Origin: Capsicum annuum
Lineage: Eukaryota > Streptophyta > Magnoliopsida > Solanales > Solanaceae
Direction of reading: 5' to 3'
Length of the DNA: 64,000 nt
NCBI RefSeq assembly: GCF_002878395.1
Contig: NC_061119.1
Span: 11,404,919 to 11,468,918, forward strand
The notes beneath the pieces are model-generated. The model had not been told where the DNA came from and searched no databases. It was given only the letters and a program-made list of their open reading frames with translations. Shown in pieces: positions 1 through 16,500 of this stretch (position 1 is its first letter; every line of letters starts with the position of its first letter). A program made the position numbers and the translations under genes.

Positions 1-879
1 TTGAGGCCAAGTTAAAAGGCACATTTATATATTATGCCTTTCCTATTTGAACATGCCAAATTGCAATAAATAAATACCATCCAACACCACTGCATAATAT
101 ATAAAGGACCGTATTCAAATGTACTGCATAAAAAGGTTTAAGAAACACAAAATAACTAAAGGCGGTAAAATAAGCCATTTCACAATTTAGCTGCATGTGT
201 CCCCTCATAATGTCGATGAGTTATTATGTAGTAAGTTGATTCACTATACTAATGTATGAGAAGGCAGCATATTGTGATGTATTGTCTTCTTGAAATCCTG
301 TATTGAGTCGGTGTGCTATTTCATACCTAAAAACAGAAGGGAAAGTTTTTCAATTCCTTAAGAAAACGTTGTACCTTGTCATTTGGGATCTTTCTGATAT
401 ATCTCCTAAACCAGTAGATGACGGGGCCCTGTTTGGCCAACTGCCATCATACTACGATCAGCTCTTGAAATTGTCATTATAATGGAGTGATTCATATCTG
501 AGGGTCTTTCCCTTCTTCAGAATTGCACTGTAGTTAGGCTTGTGAAGATACCTCATTTTTGTACCCTTTACTTTCTTTGTTTACTTGTTGTCATCTTTTT
601 TCTTTCCTTTCCTACTTCTCAAGTGCTTCCCTGGCTTGCTTATGTGTCTTAAAACTCTTGCATTACTGTACCATGTGTTTTCATCTGGTAGGTATGCAAT
701 TCATGGAAAAGGGACACACATACTATTGAAACACTATCACATTTCTTCCTTTGTTTTGTTTACATTGTGTTTGGTGGAATTTGATTTGTTTCAATGAACT
801 GTTTGAAGTGGTCATACTACGGGTACATAGATAGCTTGATCCTCTTTCCTCTTTTTTTCTCGTTTCTCTTTTTGTGTAG
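1..879 (+). other. MCM8 intron (upstream part)
   Basis: No MCM8 coding sequence could be recognised here. The first recognisable exon begins at 880, directly after a pyrimidine-rich tract ending in TAG. It opens with two bases that complete a split codon, so an upstream exon must exist outside the window. The stretch is AT-rich and looks like intron. A 70-codon open frame at 585-797 has no resemblance to MCM proteins. Confidence 0.7.
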
Positions 880-6275
<5,396 letters not shown>

Positions 6276-7255
6276 TCGAACAACACTAACGACTAAGGCC
6301 ACGATTTCATGCATCATTTGCTTCTTTTCTAGAAGTTGTATGTGATTATACGCTATTTTGGAAAGAAAGTCCTGCCATTTTGGCTTCTTAATGTATTAAT
6401 ATGTTCTTTTCATGTAAATAGTCCTAATTATCTGACCTTTTGGTGATTCTGAAGAAATAAGCACATAATAGCAGGTGCCCTTCATGTAATCTGTGTAACG
6501 TTATTGCTATGTTACAGTTCCAGTTTTTCATACTTCAGCATGATTTGAGCAAACTGAATTAATGAAGATTTTGTCAACTCCTAGACATTCATGAATAAGG
6601 TGGAAAAAACACCAGGTGGTGTTCTTTTAACCGTGCTCCGACGTTAGTGCTAGAAATCAAATACGTAATCGATAGGAAATGTAGCCTCTCATTGACAATG
6701 TCAAATCATTTCCTATCCACTGAGAGGTGATGGTAGAGGATTGGTTATGTGTCCATGTGAACCTAGTAGTTTTTGCCTTGATCCAGCATATAGATTAAGA
6801 AATCCATTAAATATTATTATACAACAATTGATTGTGAATCCAGTAGGTCATCGTATGACTAAACTTCAAATTCTGAATCTGCCTTGTCTCTAGTCTCGGG
6901 GGAAAGTAAGTGAAGCATTATAACCCATTCAAACTAACTTGAGTTTCTCCTTTACCAGAAGCTAGAACAAGAATCATATGATGTGCAAAGTAATAATGGA
7001 AGAAGAATTGAGCGTAGGCACTGTTACTGGAACTTTTGTGATTGTATACAACTCATCAAGTTTATAGCACATAAAAGTACAACTTTTGAACAATATATAG
7101 AATACACAGTATGGTTAAATCAGGACTTCATTACATTAAAAGTCCTGCCATCCAACTATGTAGAAAGCTGTATCTGATTATTCGAAATGTATAAAACAAC
7201 AAACTTTCAAATCTATATTCAAGTATAATATGTATGTTCTATAACCTGATCCATA
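6276..7255. other. Intergenic region between convergent MCM8 and HCF152
   Basis: This holds the presumed 3' UTRs of both genes. I see no further gene. The only structure noticed is a perfect 11-bp inverted repeat, GATAGGAAATG (6671-6681) and its complement (6707-6717), with a 25-base loop. Its meaning is unknown. Confidence 0.6.
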
Positions 7256-9445
7256 TTACTCAGATCTGTATTCATCTTCAATTACCGAATCAAGACGCCA
7301 CTCACTTCCGTAATAGGAGTTGGGCAATCCCAACCAGAACTTGAATGCCTCAGCTGCTCGTTTTCGCTCCTTTCTCCTGTCCTGTCTAGCTCTGGACGCG
7401 TGCTTACTAGTAAACATCCTTGAATGCATCTCAACGTAGATCCTAGTGAACTTGATCTTATTTGGTGCTATCCCATGTTGCTCCATACAAGCAACAATCT
7501 CCAAAGCTTTCCTGAAGAAAGCTGCCCGGACACATATATCTGCTAAAGTATCTAGCAGTCCTTCATCCGGTTCCAATGGCGGGATACCAGAAGAAGGATT
7601 AGACTCCTCTCCGTTTCCCATTCCACACCTCTGCCTTACTTCATTCCAAAGCAAAAGCGCTTCTCCCGGCCTCCTAGCCAAAGCAATTCCATTTGCAAGA
7701 CTGCCATAAGTAGCCACATTTGGGTAGAATCCGTTTTCTTTGATCCTCTCAATCACATTCTTTGCTTCCTCGACCTTTCCTAGCTTTGAGTATGCATCTA
7801 CCAACATGTTCCAAGCGACCAAATCAACCTTCACTCGAGGGTCTTTAAGCATCTCATCAAACACCTTGTTAGCTAGCTTAGCCTGACCAGACGAGGCAAA
7901 AGCTTTCATCAAAGTGGTGTAACTTACTTTGGTCGGAGCAATACCTCTCGCTCGCATCTCATTGAAGTAAGAAAGAGCTCCTGCACTGTCATCTACCAAT
8001 ATACATCCATCAATGATTGTGTTATAAGAAACCACATCAGGCTCTATTCCAGTATCAATCATCTCCTTAATCAGCTCTTCCGCCCTGTCAATATGCAGCT
8101 GCTGGCAATATCCTTTGATTAAAATATTGTAAGTGATTCTATTAGCAGGGACACCAATCCTGACCATCTCGGCCAGCACTTCCCGTGCCCTATCCATTAA
8201 ACCTTGCTTCACAAACGCAGAAATAACCGTTGTGTAAGTAACATGGTCCGGGTGGCTCTCACTATCTCCTAGATGCCTCATCGCCTCTAACATCCTCACC
8301 ATATCCGTAACACGTCCTGCATTCATATAACCTTTCATTAAAGTCGTATACATCCTAGAATTCGGTTCAAACACTCGAGACAACTCTGGTGGCTCATTAT
8401 CTCTCCAATTAACAGAATTCGGAAGCAACTTATCAAACACATCATTATCATCCAAACACACCTCGTCCACATTACCCTCTCTTAAAATCTTACACAAATC
8501 CCTCCTCCCTTCCCTCATTGCCTGAACCACCTTTTCAGCAGTAACCAAATCACCAAAACCAACATAAGCAGCAACAAGAGACTGAAACGTCGACATACAC
8601 AAAGGAATTCCCTTCTCAATTATCCTTTCCAATACGAAAGCAAGCAAATCCTTCCTATCACCTCTAGCACAAAGCTTAATCATCACATTATACGTCAAAA
8701 CATCCGGCTCACAATCAAACTCCCTCATCTCATCAAACAACTCCAAGAACCTATTTTTATCACCAAGATTAGCACAAGCATTCAACACAGCATTATACGC
8801 GGCTGTATCAGGCCGCGTATGTTTAACCATATCAAGATCACTCAACCTACGTACCCTTCTAATAACACTACCAAATAACCTCAATGCCTCAATAGGACCA
8901 TCATCACCAGAGTTAGCAAGTCTACTAACAACAGAACTCCATGCTTTAACATGAGGTAAATAACCAGACTTCAACATTGACTTAATAATTGAACAAGCAT
9001 AAAGAACATGTCCACCTTTAGCTGCAGCACTAGCAAGAAGCCCCAGAGAGTTCGCGTCAAGACGATGAAGCTGGCGCTCATTGCGTAGACGTTGGATGAT
9101 TGCCTGAGCACGTCTGAGGCTGACAGTTGAGTTTTGGTAAGATAACTGTGAAACTAAACGGCTAAGGCAAGTGGGGTTGGGCAGTTCTTGATTTTCAAGA
9201 TTCTTGGTGTAGTACAACCAAGCTTCATCAGTTTTTCTTTGTTGTAAAAGGGTCAAAAGGGTGTTGTTTGGAGAGGTTAAAGATTGATTCTTGGAGGTTA
9301 TTAAGGAAGTGGGGATGGGTTGAAATGGGCTATTTGTAGCTTTACATGTGATGGTGGAAGGGGAGGAGAAGTTGAAGAGGAGATTTTGGGAGAAGGGGGA
9401 GGGGGGTGAAAGGGGGGTGGGGGTGGGAGGTAGTAGAGTTGTCAT
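7256..9445 (-). CDS. HCF152: HCF152-type chloroplast PPR RNA-binding protein
   Basis: A single-exon frame of 729 codons runs from ATG (9443-9445) to TAA (7256-7258). HCF152 in Arabidopsis binds chloroplast psbB-psbT-psbH-petB-petD transcripts and is needed for petB processing and cytochrome b6f accumulation. The first 45 or so residues are rich in Ser, Thr and Pro with no acidic residues, as expected of a chloroplast transit peptide. About eleven P-class PPR units follow from about residue 130, with hallmarks such as PDTAAYNAVLNACANLGD, PDVLTYNVMIKLCARGD, PANRITYNILIKGYC, PDVVSYNTIIDGC and PNVATYGSLANG. The C-terminal tail contains MHSRMFTSKHASRARQDRR and AFKFWLGLPNSYYGSEW, which I recognise from HCF152. 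Lack of introns is typical of PPR genes. No DYW or E domain is present, which fits RNA stabilisation or processing rather than editing. The assignment is by remembered similarity. Confidence 0.9.
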   Translation of the reverse strand: MTTLLPPTPTPLSPPSPFSQNLLFNFSSPSTITCKATNSPFQPIPTSLITSKNQSLTSPNNTLLTLLQQRKTDEAWLYYTKNLENQELPNPTCLSRLVSQLSYQNSTVSLRRAQAIIQRLRNERQLHRLDANSLGLLASAAAKGGHVLYACSIIKSMLKSGYLPHVKAWSSVVSRLANSGDDGPIEALRLFGSVIRRVRRLSDLDMVKHTRPDTAAYNAVLNACANLGDKNRFLELFDEMREFDCEPDVLTYNVMIKLCARGDRKDLLAFVLERIIEKGIPLCMSTFQSLVAAYVGFGDLVTAEKVVQAMREGRRDLCKILREGNVDEVCLDDNDVFDKLLPNSVNWRDNEPPELSRVFEPNSRMYTTLMKGYMNAGRVTDMVRMLEAMRHLGDSESHPDHVTYTTVISAFVKQGLMDRAREVLAEMVRIGVPANRITYNILIKGYCQQLHIDRAEELIKEMIDTGIEPDVVSYNTIIDGCILVDDSAGALSYFNEMRARGIAPTKVSYTTLMKAFASSGQAKLANKVFDEMLKDPRVKVDLVAWNMLVDAYSKLGKVEEAKNVIERIKENGFYPNVATYGSLANGIALARRPGEALLLWNEVRQRCGMGNGEESNPSSGIPPLEPDEGLLDTLADICVRAAFFRKALEIVACMEQHGIAPNKIKFTRIYVEMHSRMFTSKHASRARQDRRKERKRAAEAFKFWLGLPNSYYGSEWRLDSVIEDEYRSE

Positions 9446-9689
9446 GAGTTGTTGTACATTTGGGAATGGGAAAGAGGAGAAAAGGGGAGGGAGAAGTAGT
9501 TTGAAACTGGGGGAATAGGTGATAAGGTGGTGGAGATGGGGTGAACTACGTATGGGGTTTTAGTGGGTGGCTCTTGTACTTTCTCCTTTCTTGATTTCAT
9601 TTTCTTTTTGGTGGGGTGGGGGTGGGGTGGGGTAGCGGGGTTAAAAAAATTCTAGAAGAATGGGATATTTTCTCATTTTTTGTGCTTTT

Positions 9690-10330
9690 TGAAGTGTGAA
9701 TGAAAGGTGCTAAATTTATTTTAATGATGAATCATCAAAAATTTTAGAAGATTGCCTTTGAAGAACTATTTGTGGGTAATTAGAGTCTTGCTCTGATTTT
9801 CTATCCTTTTTTTTGTGGGTTTGGGGGGCGTGGGGGTGGCTAGGAGGTTAAAAAAATTTCAGAAGAATGGGATAAATTCTCATTTTTTTTGTGCTCTTTG
9901 GAGTGTGAATGGAAGGTGCTACTCGTAGGGCGATGAAACGTTATTCTAATGATGAAAACGATCGAAATTTGAGAGATCACTTTTGAAGAAGTGTTTATGG
10001 GTAATCAGAGTTTTGCTTTGATTTTCTCTATCTTTTTGTTCTTTTTGGAGTGTGATGGAAGGTGCTACTATCCTTAGCGCGACGAAAGGCTATTTCAATG
10101 ATGAAAAAAATCGGATACTTAAGAGGATCACTTTTAAAGTAGCGTTTATCAATGATCAAAGCCTCACTCTAATTTTCTCATTCTTTTGTTCTTTTTGGAG
10201 TGTGGAGGAAGGTACTATCTGTAGGGCAGTGAAAGATATTTCATTGACGAGATTCTCCCTTGGAGAAGTGTTCGTCGACAATCGAAAGTCCTACTCTGAT
10301 TATTCATGGGGCTTACTAAATCCAATTTAT
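9690..10330. repeat. Degenerate ~150-bp tandem repeat, four copies
   Basis: Units begin near 9690, 9895, 10045 and 10195, each with TTTTTGGAGTGTG or a close variant. They continue with GGAAGGTGCTA, a GATGAAA segment, a GAAGAA(G/C)TGTTTATGGGTAAT-like segment, and CTCTGATTTTCT. The last three are about 150 bases apart. The first spacing is longer because a G-rich segment and a second copy of AGAAGAATGGGATA lie between. Divergence between units is substantial. Confidence 0.75.
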
Positions 10331-10470
10331 AAATCCACAAATAAAATGTTGTTTGTTTCCTTTGCTCAAGTCATTTTGCCTTAAATTCTATTTTCGACTT
10401 AGGACATGTTTAGATTAAGACATTTTTCGAATTTAATATGGATTAATTAAAAATGTGGTTGATATTACCT

Positions 10471-10560
10471 GTGTTGCTCGGACTCTTAAAAAATATCAAC
10501 AGATGTGTGTTGAATTCTCTAAAAGTATGTGTATTTTTCGAGAATCCGACACAATTGTTT
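10471..10560. mobile_element. MITE fragment, TTGCTCGGACTCT family
   Basis: The segment contains TTGCTCGGACTCTTAAAAAA and then GAGAATCCGACACAA. This is the same family as the copies in the UPL4 5' UTR intron near 22865, 23635 and 23855. It is a common short non-autonomous element of nightshade genomes. Only one end and part of the middle survive here. Confidence 0.6.
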
Positions 10561-10834
10561 GGCAATCATTTATTGGGTGATTCTTGTGCTTCCCCCCTTT
10601 CATTCTTGATTTCTTTAGTTTTGCTTTTTAGAAAAAGAAAATTCTACACTGGCATATTTTTCTCTTTCTTTCTGTTCTTTTTTTTTGGAGTATGGGGTGG
10701 ATGGTGCTTTCAATTTGAAGAATGTCTGGATTAAGACACTTTTTGAACTATTATAATAGAGCAAATGAGAGTGTGGCTAATACGTGATAAAAGAAGAACT
10801 AGCCACACTTTATGAAAGTGAAAAGAAAAGAGTT

Positions 10835-12278
10835 AATTTTAGAGTGAGAGAGGCTCAACCAACAAAAGTTGAGTGAGTCTCCACTTGACAAGTGGAAATA
10901 TAGGTGCTGATTGACTTTGTCCTACACTTTATCCGTCTTTATTCCATTTTCTCTCTTATTTTTTTCCTACTTCCTTTGTTTAATAATATTTGTTCACTAT
11001 TAATTTGATATATCATTAAAAAATAATTTATTATATCATGTTTGAATATCATAAATTTAGTTCTTTAGTAAAGAAATTGAGTAAGATGGATAAAAATGAG
11101 TAAAATATTATTGATTTTTTAAACTGAACATCTATTGTTAGACATATATTTTTGAATAAAACATGAATAAGTATTGTTGGACAACGGAAACAATAAATTT
11201 GATTGTATTTGATATATTTTTTTGTAAAAAAGATTTAAAATAATGTTAATACATGAATTTACTTAAATAAAACATGAAAAGTGAAAAATGAGTTGAAAAA
11301 GAAATGTTATAGCCCATTTTCTAAATTTGGATAGAAAATGAAAAATGATAATTAATGTAATAATATTTTGTATGTGTCTCTATCCGATTTTTGCCAAAAC
11401 CTTATATGTGTTATGACTTATGCGTAAGCTAATTTCACATATAAGGTTTTGCAAATTAATAAAATTCTGATTTTTTTGAAATAACTTTTTATTTTATTTA
11501 AAATCAGTATTTAACAATGAAAATTTCTAATTCAGCTTGAAGGTGCATCCACATTTAGAAAATAGGTTATAGTATTTTCTTTAACTCATTTTTCACTTTT
11601 GATGTTTTAATTAAGTAAATTCATGTATTAACATTATTTTAAATATTTTTTACAAAAATTATATCAAATGCAATTCTAAATTTCTGATTTTTTTGAAATA
11701 ACTTTTTATTTTATTTAAAATCAGTATTTAACAATGAAATTTTCTAATCCAACTTAAAGGTACATCCAAATTTAGAAAATAGGTTATAATATTTTTTTTC
11801 AACTCATTTTTCACTTTTGATGCTTTAATTAAGTAAATTCATGTATTAACATTATTTTAATTATTTTTTACAAAAATTATATCAAATAAAATCAAATTTA
11901 TCACTTTTGTTGTCCAACAATACTTGTTCATGTTACTAAAAAATATGTCTAACAATACTTGTTCAGTTTAAAAAATCAATAATATTTTACTCATTTTTAT
12001 CCATCTTACTCAATTTCTTTGCTAAAGAACTAAATTTATGATATTCAAACATGATATGGTAAAATTTTCTTAATATTTATTATTTTTTAATGATGTAATA
12101 AATTAATAGTGAACGATTATTATTAGACGAAGGAAATAGAAAAAAAAATAGAGAGAAAATAGAATAAAGAAGGATAAATTGTGAACAAAGTCAATGTGGG
12201 ACTCATATTTCCACTTGTCAAGCAAAGAGTGAAGACTCACACAACTTTTATTGGTTGAGCCTCACCCACTCTAAAATT
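10835..12278. mobile_element. 1.44-kb foldback element with ~500-bp inverted arms
   Basis: The left arm (10835-11332) is closely matched by the reverse complement of the right arm (11763-12278). Both begin AATTTTAGAGTG, then GAGGCTCAACCAA(C/T)AAAAG, then the TTGACAAGTGGAAATAT block. The match continues to CTAAATTTGGAT at the inner ends. The loop holds a perfect 16-bp inverted repeat, CAAAACCTTATATGTG (11395-11410) against 11436-11451, and a partial tandem duplication of the right inner arm (about 11466-11670 and 11687-11895). No protein is encoded. I could not find a clean target-site duplication, so the superfamily is open; long terminal inverted repeats would suit a MULE or foldback element. 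Confidence 0.85.
11395..11451. repeat. Perfect 16-bp inverted repeat at the foldback centre
   Basis: CAAAACCTTATATGTG at 11395-11410 is exactly complementary to 11436-11451, with a 25-base loop. It lies between the long arms of the 10835-12278 element and would form the tip region of the large hairpin. Confidence 0.9.
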
Positions 12279-13584
12279 TTCCATACTTTTGAACCTAGTG
12301 CTTTTAAACTAAAAAAATGTGTCACTATTCAAACTTTCTTAAATCTCATGGTCTTTAATATTGTGATGTTCAATTTAAAAAAGTAAATATGAAAAGTGAC
12401 ATTTTTAAAACAAACGGCAAAAAAAGAAAAAGAAAAATCTAGTTTTACACGTCTTTGAAAAACATAGCAAACTACCCTTAGTACCCTATTGTCCATCCCA
12501 TTTTATGTGGAGATATTTTAATGGACAAAGTTTAAGAGATTAAATAAAGTATTGTATATGCAAAGTCTCAAAACTATCCCTTTACATGTCAATAATAGAT
12601 TGCAACTGTAAGACCTGAAATAAAAGTAACAATTTCATTCATCTGCATTTGGCATTTAGACCTAAGTATATTTTCATGTACTCCAACCAATTGCAATAAA
12701 TATGTTGCAATTACAGGATCTTTATAGCAATAGCACGTCAACAAAGATCTTTCGATCAAAAACAGGAAAGAAAGACTAGCTGCGTAAAGATAAAACAGAT
12801 GAGAAAACTGTCAAACTTCGCATGCAAAGTCAGAAGCTGACAATTTGAAAAGTCGAGATCAGCAGGAACATAGGAACATCTGTCTGAGCTATAGCTCAAA
12901 ATGGGCATTTCCAACAAATTTCGAGTTTAGGATTTTGTAAGCTCAACAAGAGAGACAAAACGAAACAAAAGAAGACAAACATGATAAGCAAATCTCTCTA
13001 CCCCTCCCCAAATAACTTCACTTCACTTTTTGAGTCTAGAGTCTATCAGAAACAGTCTCTCTACCCCACAAAGGTAGGGGTAAGGCCTCTGCGTACATCT
13101 AACCTTCCCCGGCATCACTTGTGGGATTATACTAGGCATGTTATTGTTGAGTTTGTAAGCTCAAGAAAAGGTACAAAACAAAACAAAAGAAGAGAAAACA
13201 TAATAAACAAAGTTAACCATATTTCACTTTCATCTTTCCATCAAACTGACCTTAAATGAAATATATGTGTCCACAATTGTTTTCTGTACATAGCTTATAT
13301 GCACCAACAACTAACTAAACAAAAAGCTTAAAACCCCACAAATAACTTTTCACTGTATAATTCACCTTCAAGAACTAGACTATTTTCTTACTATCATACT
13401 AATAAACCATTGATGTTTACACAACCACCAAGTTTAGTCAGTGCAGCAGCAGTAATCAGCTCTCCTTCAATTCCACAAACCACCCGCTGCCACAATCTTC
13501 TAAGTCACGAATGTACGTTGCCACCACCTACTCTGAACTATAGTATTCACAAGCTATGTACCTGATTGATCAAGCCAGGGAAAC
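12279..13584. other. Spacer downstream of UPL4, including its presumed 3' UTR
   Basis: No gene is apparent. The part next to 13585 should be the 3' UTR of UPL4. A segment beginning TTTGTAAGCTCAA and rich in ACAAAA runs occurs twice, near 12936 and 13152, on either side of an Au-type SINE piece. This suggests a small duplication of about 216 bases around the SINE. Confidence 0.5.
13050..13149 (+). mobile_element. Au-type SINE fragment
   Basis: The segment reads CTCTCTACCCCACAAAGGTA, then GGGGTAAGGCCTCTGCGTAC, then CTTGTGGGATTATACTAGGC, and ends TGTTATTGTTG. This is the 3' half of the widespread plant Au-like SINE in the sense direction. Related copies lie at 22231, 46735, 58292 and 62351. Confidence 0.75.
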
Positions 13585-16500
13585 CTATGAAAGATAGAAC
13601 GAGCCTTGTCCTTCCGTTATGGCATATAACAGCTTTTCCTTCATTCTCTCCTGCAAAATTTGACGGCGAAAGGAAAAAATTATTTCTTTTGTCAAATAAT
13701 AAAGAAAAGAGACCTCACACAAGCGAATGAAAGAGAAAAGAGCTGACTTTTGAAGAGTAAGGTGGTAGCTTTAGATAATTGGCACATGTCATCACACTAG
13801 GCAGCTCAGCGTCGACCCAAACACTGCAACTCTGTGACAAACCAAAAGTGCTCGACATTAGAGTAGGAAGTGACATAATTATACGAGATCTTCTCGTTTG
13901 GCCTATTATGCACTCAGGAAATCTATTGTAAGTACCTTCCGGACAATTGTTAACTTTGGGTTAAGAGATGCCAGACCCCCTGGAGGCAGTCTAGGTGCAC
14001 CAGTCACAAACTGCAGGAATGCTCTCTGTTGCTTGCTGTCAAACTCCCTCATAATTTCAAGTAACTACAAATTTCAGGAAGTCAATTGTCAATTAGCAGC
14101 AATTGGTTCCATTGAACAATCAAATCTAAGAAGATAGCAATGTACGGACATTTATAACTGGAGGACTGTTGGCAGTGTATCCATGGTCAAACTTGATGTG
14201 ATCCAGAAGCTCATTGGACTGCCCAAAACAATGATAATTGGTTTAAAAAAACAGGAGATCGATCTTCAAGTTATATCCATCAGCTGCTCAGAAAACACAA
14301 CTTACGTTCCAAAATCCACACTCTCCGCACAATAGTCGCTCTAATTCATCTTCAGTGAAAACCTGAAGATGTCTGATGGGGAAAACCTGAGAAATCAACG
14401 AAATATTTAAGATGACTGCCATTGGCTTCAGAAACGGTGAAGACAGAAAAAATGAGTAACCTGCAAACTGCTTTTAGAATACCAACCAAATCTTATGGCA
14501 ATATAAACTGATTATTTAATTCGATGAAGTAGATGCTGCCATTTTTATAAGAAGAAATAACAGCAGCATAGTACTTCAATTACAGATAAGTTGCACAATC
14601 TTTAAGATACAGATTTTTCTGGATAGTTTCCTTATATACAAGCCAATATCTGAATACTTTCAAAAGAAAAGAAAAAAAGGTGCATAAGAATCACCACATG
14701 ACTAATTTACTGCGTTGTTAGTGTTCATGTACCGGACAAAGATTATCTCAAACGAGCAGAGAAAGCAGAGCAAATCTTAAGGCATGATCAAAAAGGTCAC
14801 TCTACTATGAGATATTATGTAATAAAGTACTCATTTGACTTTTTGTTTTGTACTAATAAGAGCACTCAACTTACAGTTTTTATAAAATCAATCAGCCAAA
14901 TTTGTCATTAAGAAAGCTCACTTTAACCCCTTAACATTTTGGATTTGGGAAATAATACATCCTTCACATAAAACCCTTTGATCTTACATCAATGTCTACA
15001 TGGCCTCTCTTACAAATTTCTGGAGCCACTTCAAGGAAGTAAAATTTAATTCCACGCCTCCAATTGTCAATTGAATAGAAAGTAGATCAGGCAGAAATAG
15101 AAGTTGATCATCAACTGAAACTAAACAAATTATTTGACTCCACCTGATGCAAACTATAGTTGAAGAACTATAACTTCAATAGTTTATACTAAAAGGTAGT
15201 TTGATGGAGACAGACCTGATCAAAGCCCGACTTGAATGCTCCAATTTGTCTTGAAATTCCAGAATTTAAAGTAGCATCCACAATGAGTAAAACATACTCC
15301 TCTAAGTTAGAGGAATCGACCTAGAAACAAGTCGTCAACTTCAATGATTAGCCTTTAGAATTTTATAAAGTATCAGGCATCAACTTGTAGAGTGCTAACC
15401 ATTTTTGCATCAGATGCAGAATTAAGGACATAATCTGGATAGCCAGGAAGAGTATAGTCAAGACAAAGATCACTAATTTTTGTATTCCGGAAATTAAGTT
15501 CAAGGTCTAACGATGATTTTCCGTCACAAAATGATTCCATATGTCTTTTTCTTTCAACAAGAGCCTGAAATTCTAGGAGAACTCCACCAAGTTCAGGGTC
15601 AAATGACTGGATGTCATACACAGTGAGTTCCTACAAAAAGAAGAAAACATAAGGAAAACCCAACAACCAGAACTAACGAGAATGCCTACAAAATACGGAT
15701 CATACCTTCCCAAGAATAAGCTTGTAAAATGCTTTAGATAACCGAAGATCCAGAACCCTGCCATCTTGGAGAGACTTCGCAACTATCTGGCCCAGAAGCA
15801 CAAACCTTTTCAGCACTTCAGAGAACTCTAGGCCACTTAATGAATGGGCTGAAGGTGACCATGGGCGGGGGAACAGACCAAGAGGAGAGAAAGTGATTCC
15901 AGATTTATCCTCTACACTCACGCTTCCATGAGCCATGTGATCACCTCTCCACATCCCTAGCCCAATCTTCTGGAACTCATGACTGACCAAGGTAAAAAAT
16001 TCTAGAGTTGGACCAAGACCAGTACCAACCTCATCATTATATTCCACCTCAATGACAACCTTCTGATTGGCATGGAGGTCCATCATCTGTCTTGCAGAAT
16101 CCAAAATACTACTTCGATGAACTAAGAATTTTTTCCGGCGTATACCACTACTGTTTTGGTGCCTACCATTTGTGCCTGCTGCCGTATTATGAGACGATGA
16201 TTCGGGCTGAATTGACTGTCGACCAAATGCTACAAGGCGGAAGTACTTGCATCTTGAATCGAAACCAAACAAGAAGGGGCATGAATTAACCAATTGTCCA
16301 CACCAAGCTGGCATGCCTCCTATGGAAACAGAAAAGGGATTCCTCATTTGCAGTTCTAGTTTCTCTGTCAATTTAGTGCTTGCAAATTCATTCTGAGGGA
16401 GATCGGAATTTGTGACCTTTATATCACCCAAATTGGTAGTCTTTCCTTCTGCAAAAGCATTTATCTTTGTCCGGGACCCAAGATGAAAACTGAACCTGTT

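Larger units (their letters stand above)
9446..10834. other. HCF152 upstream region with G-rich tracts and tandem repeats
   Basis: This is the promoter side of HCF152. It has a G-rich run at about 9610-9640 (GGGGTGGGGGTGGGGTGGGG) and another near 9825-9850. A degenerate tandem repeat runs from 9690 to about 10330 and is listed separately. Two related segments with GATTAAGACA(C/T)TTTT lie at about 10412 and 10730. I found no convincing TATA box and no gene. Confidence 0.6.

Noticed and set aside
585..797. 70-codon frame left of MCM8
   Set aside because: It sits in the inferred intron and has no MCM motif or other known domain.
7446..7709. Plus-strand frame inside HCF152
   Set aside because: Shadow of the intact PPR gene on the opposite strand.
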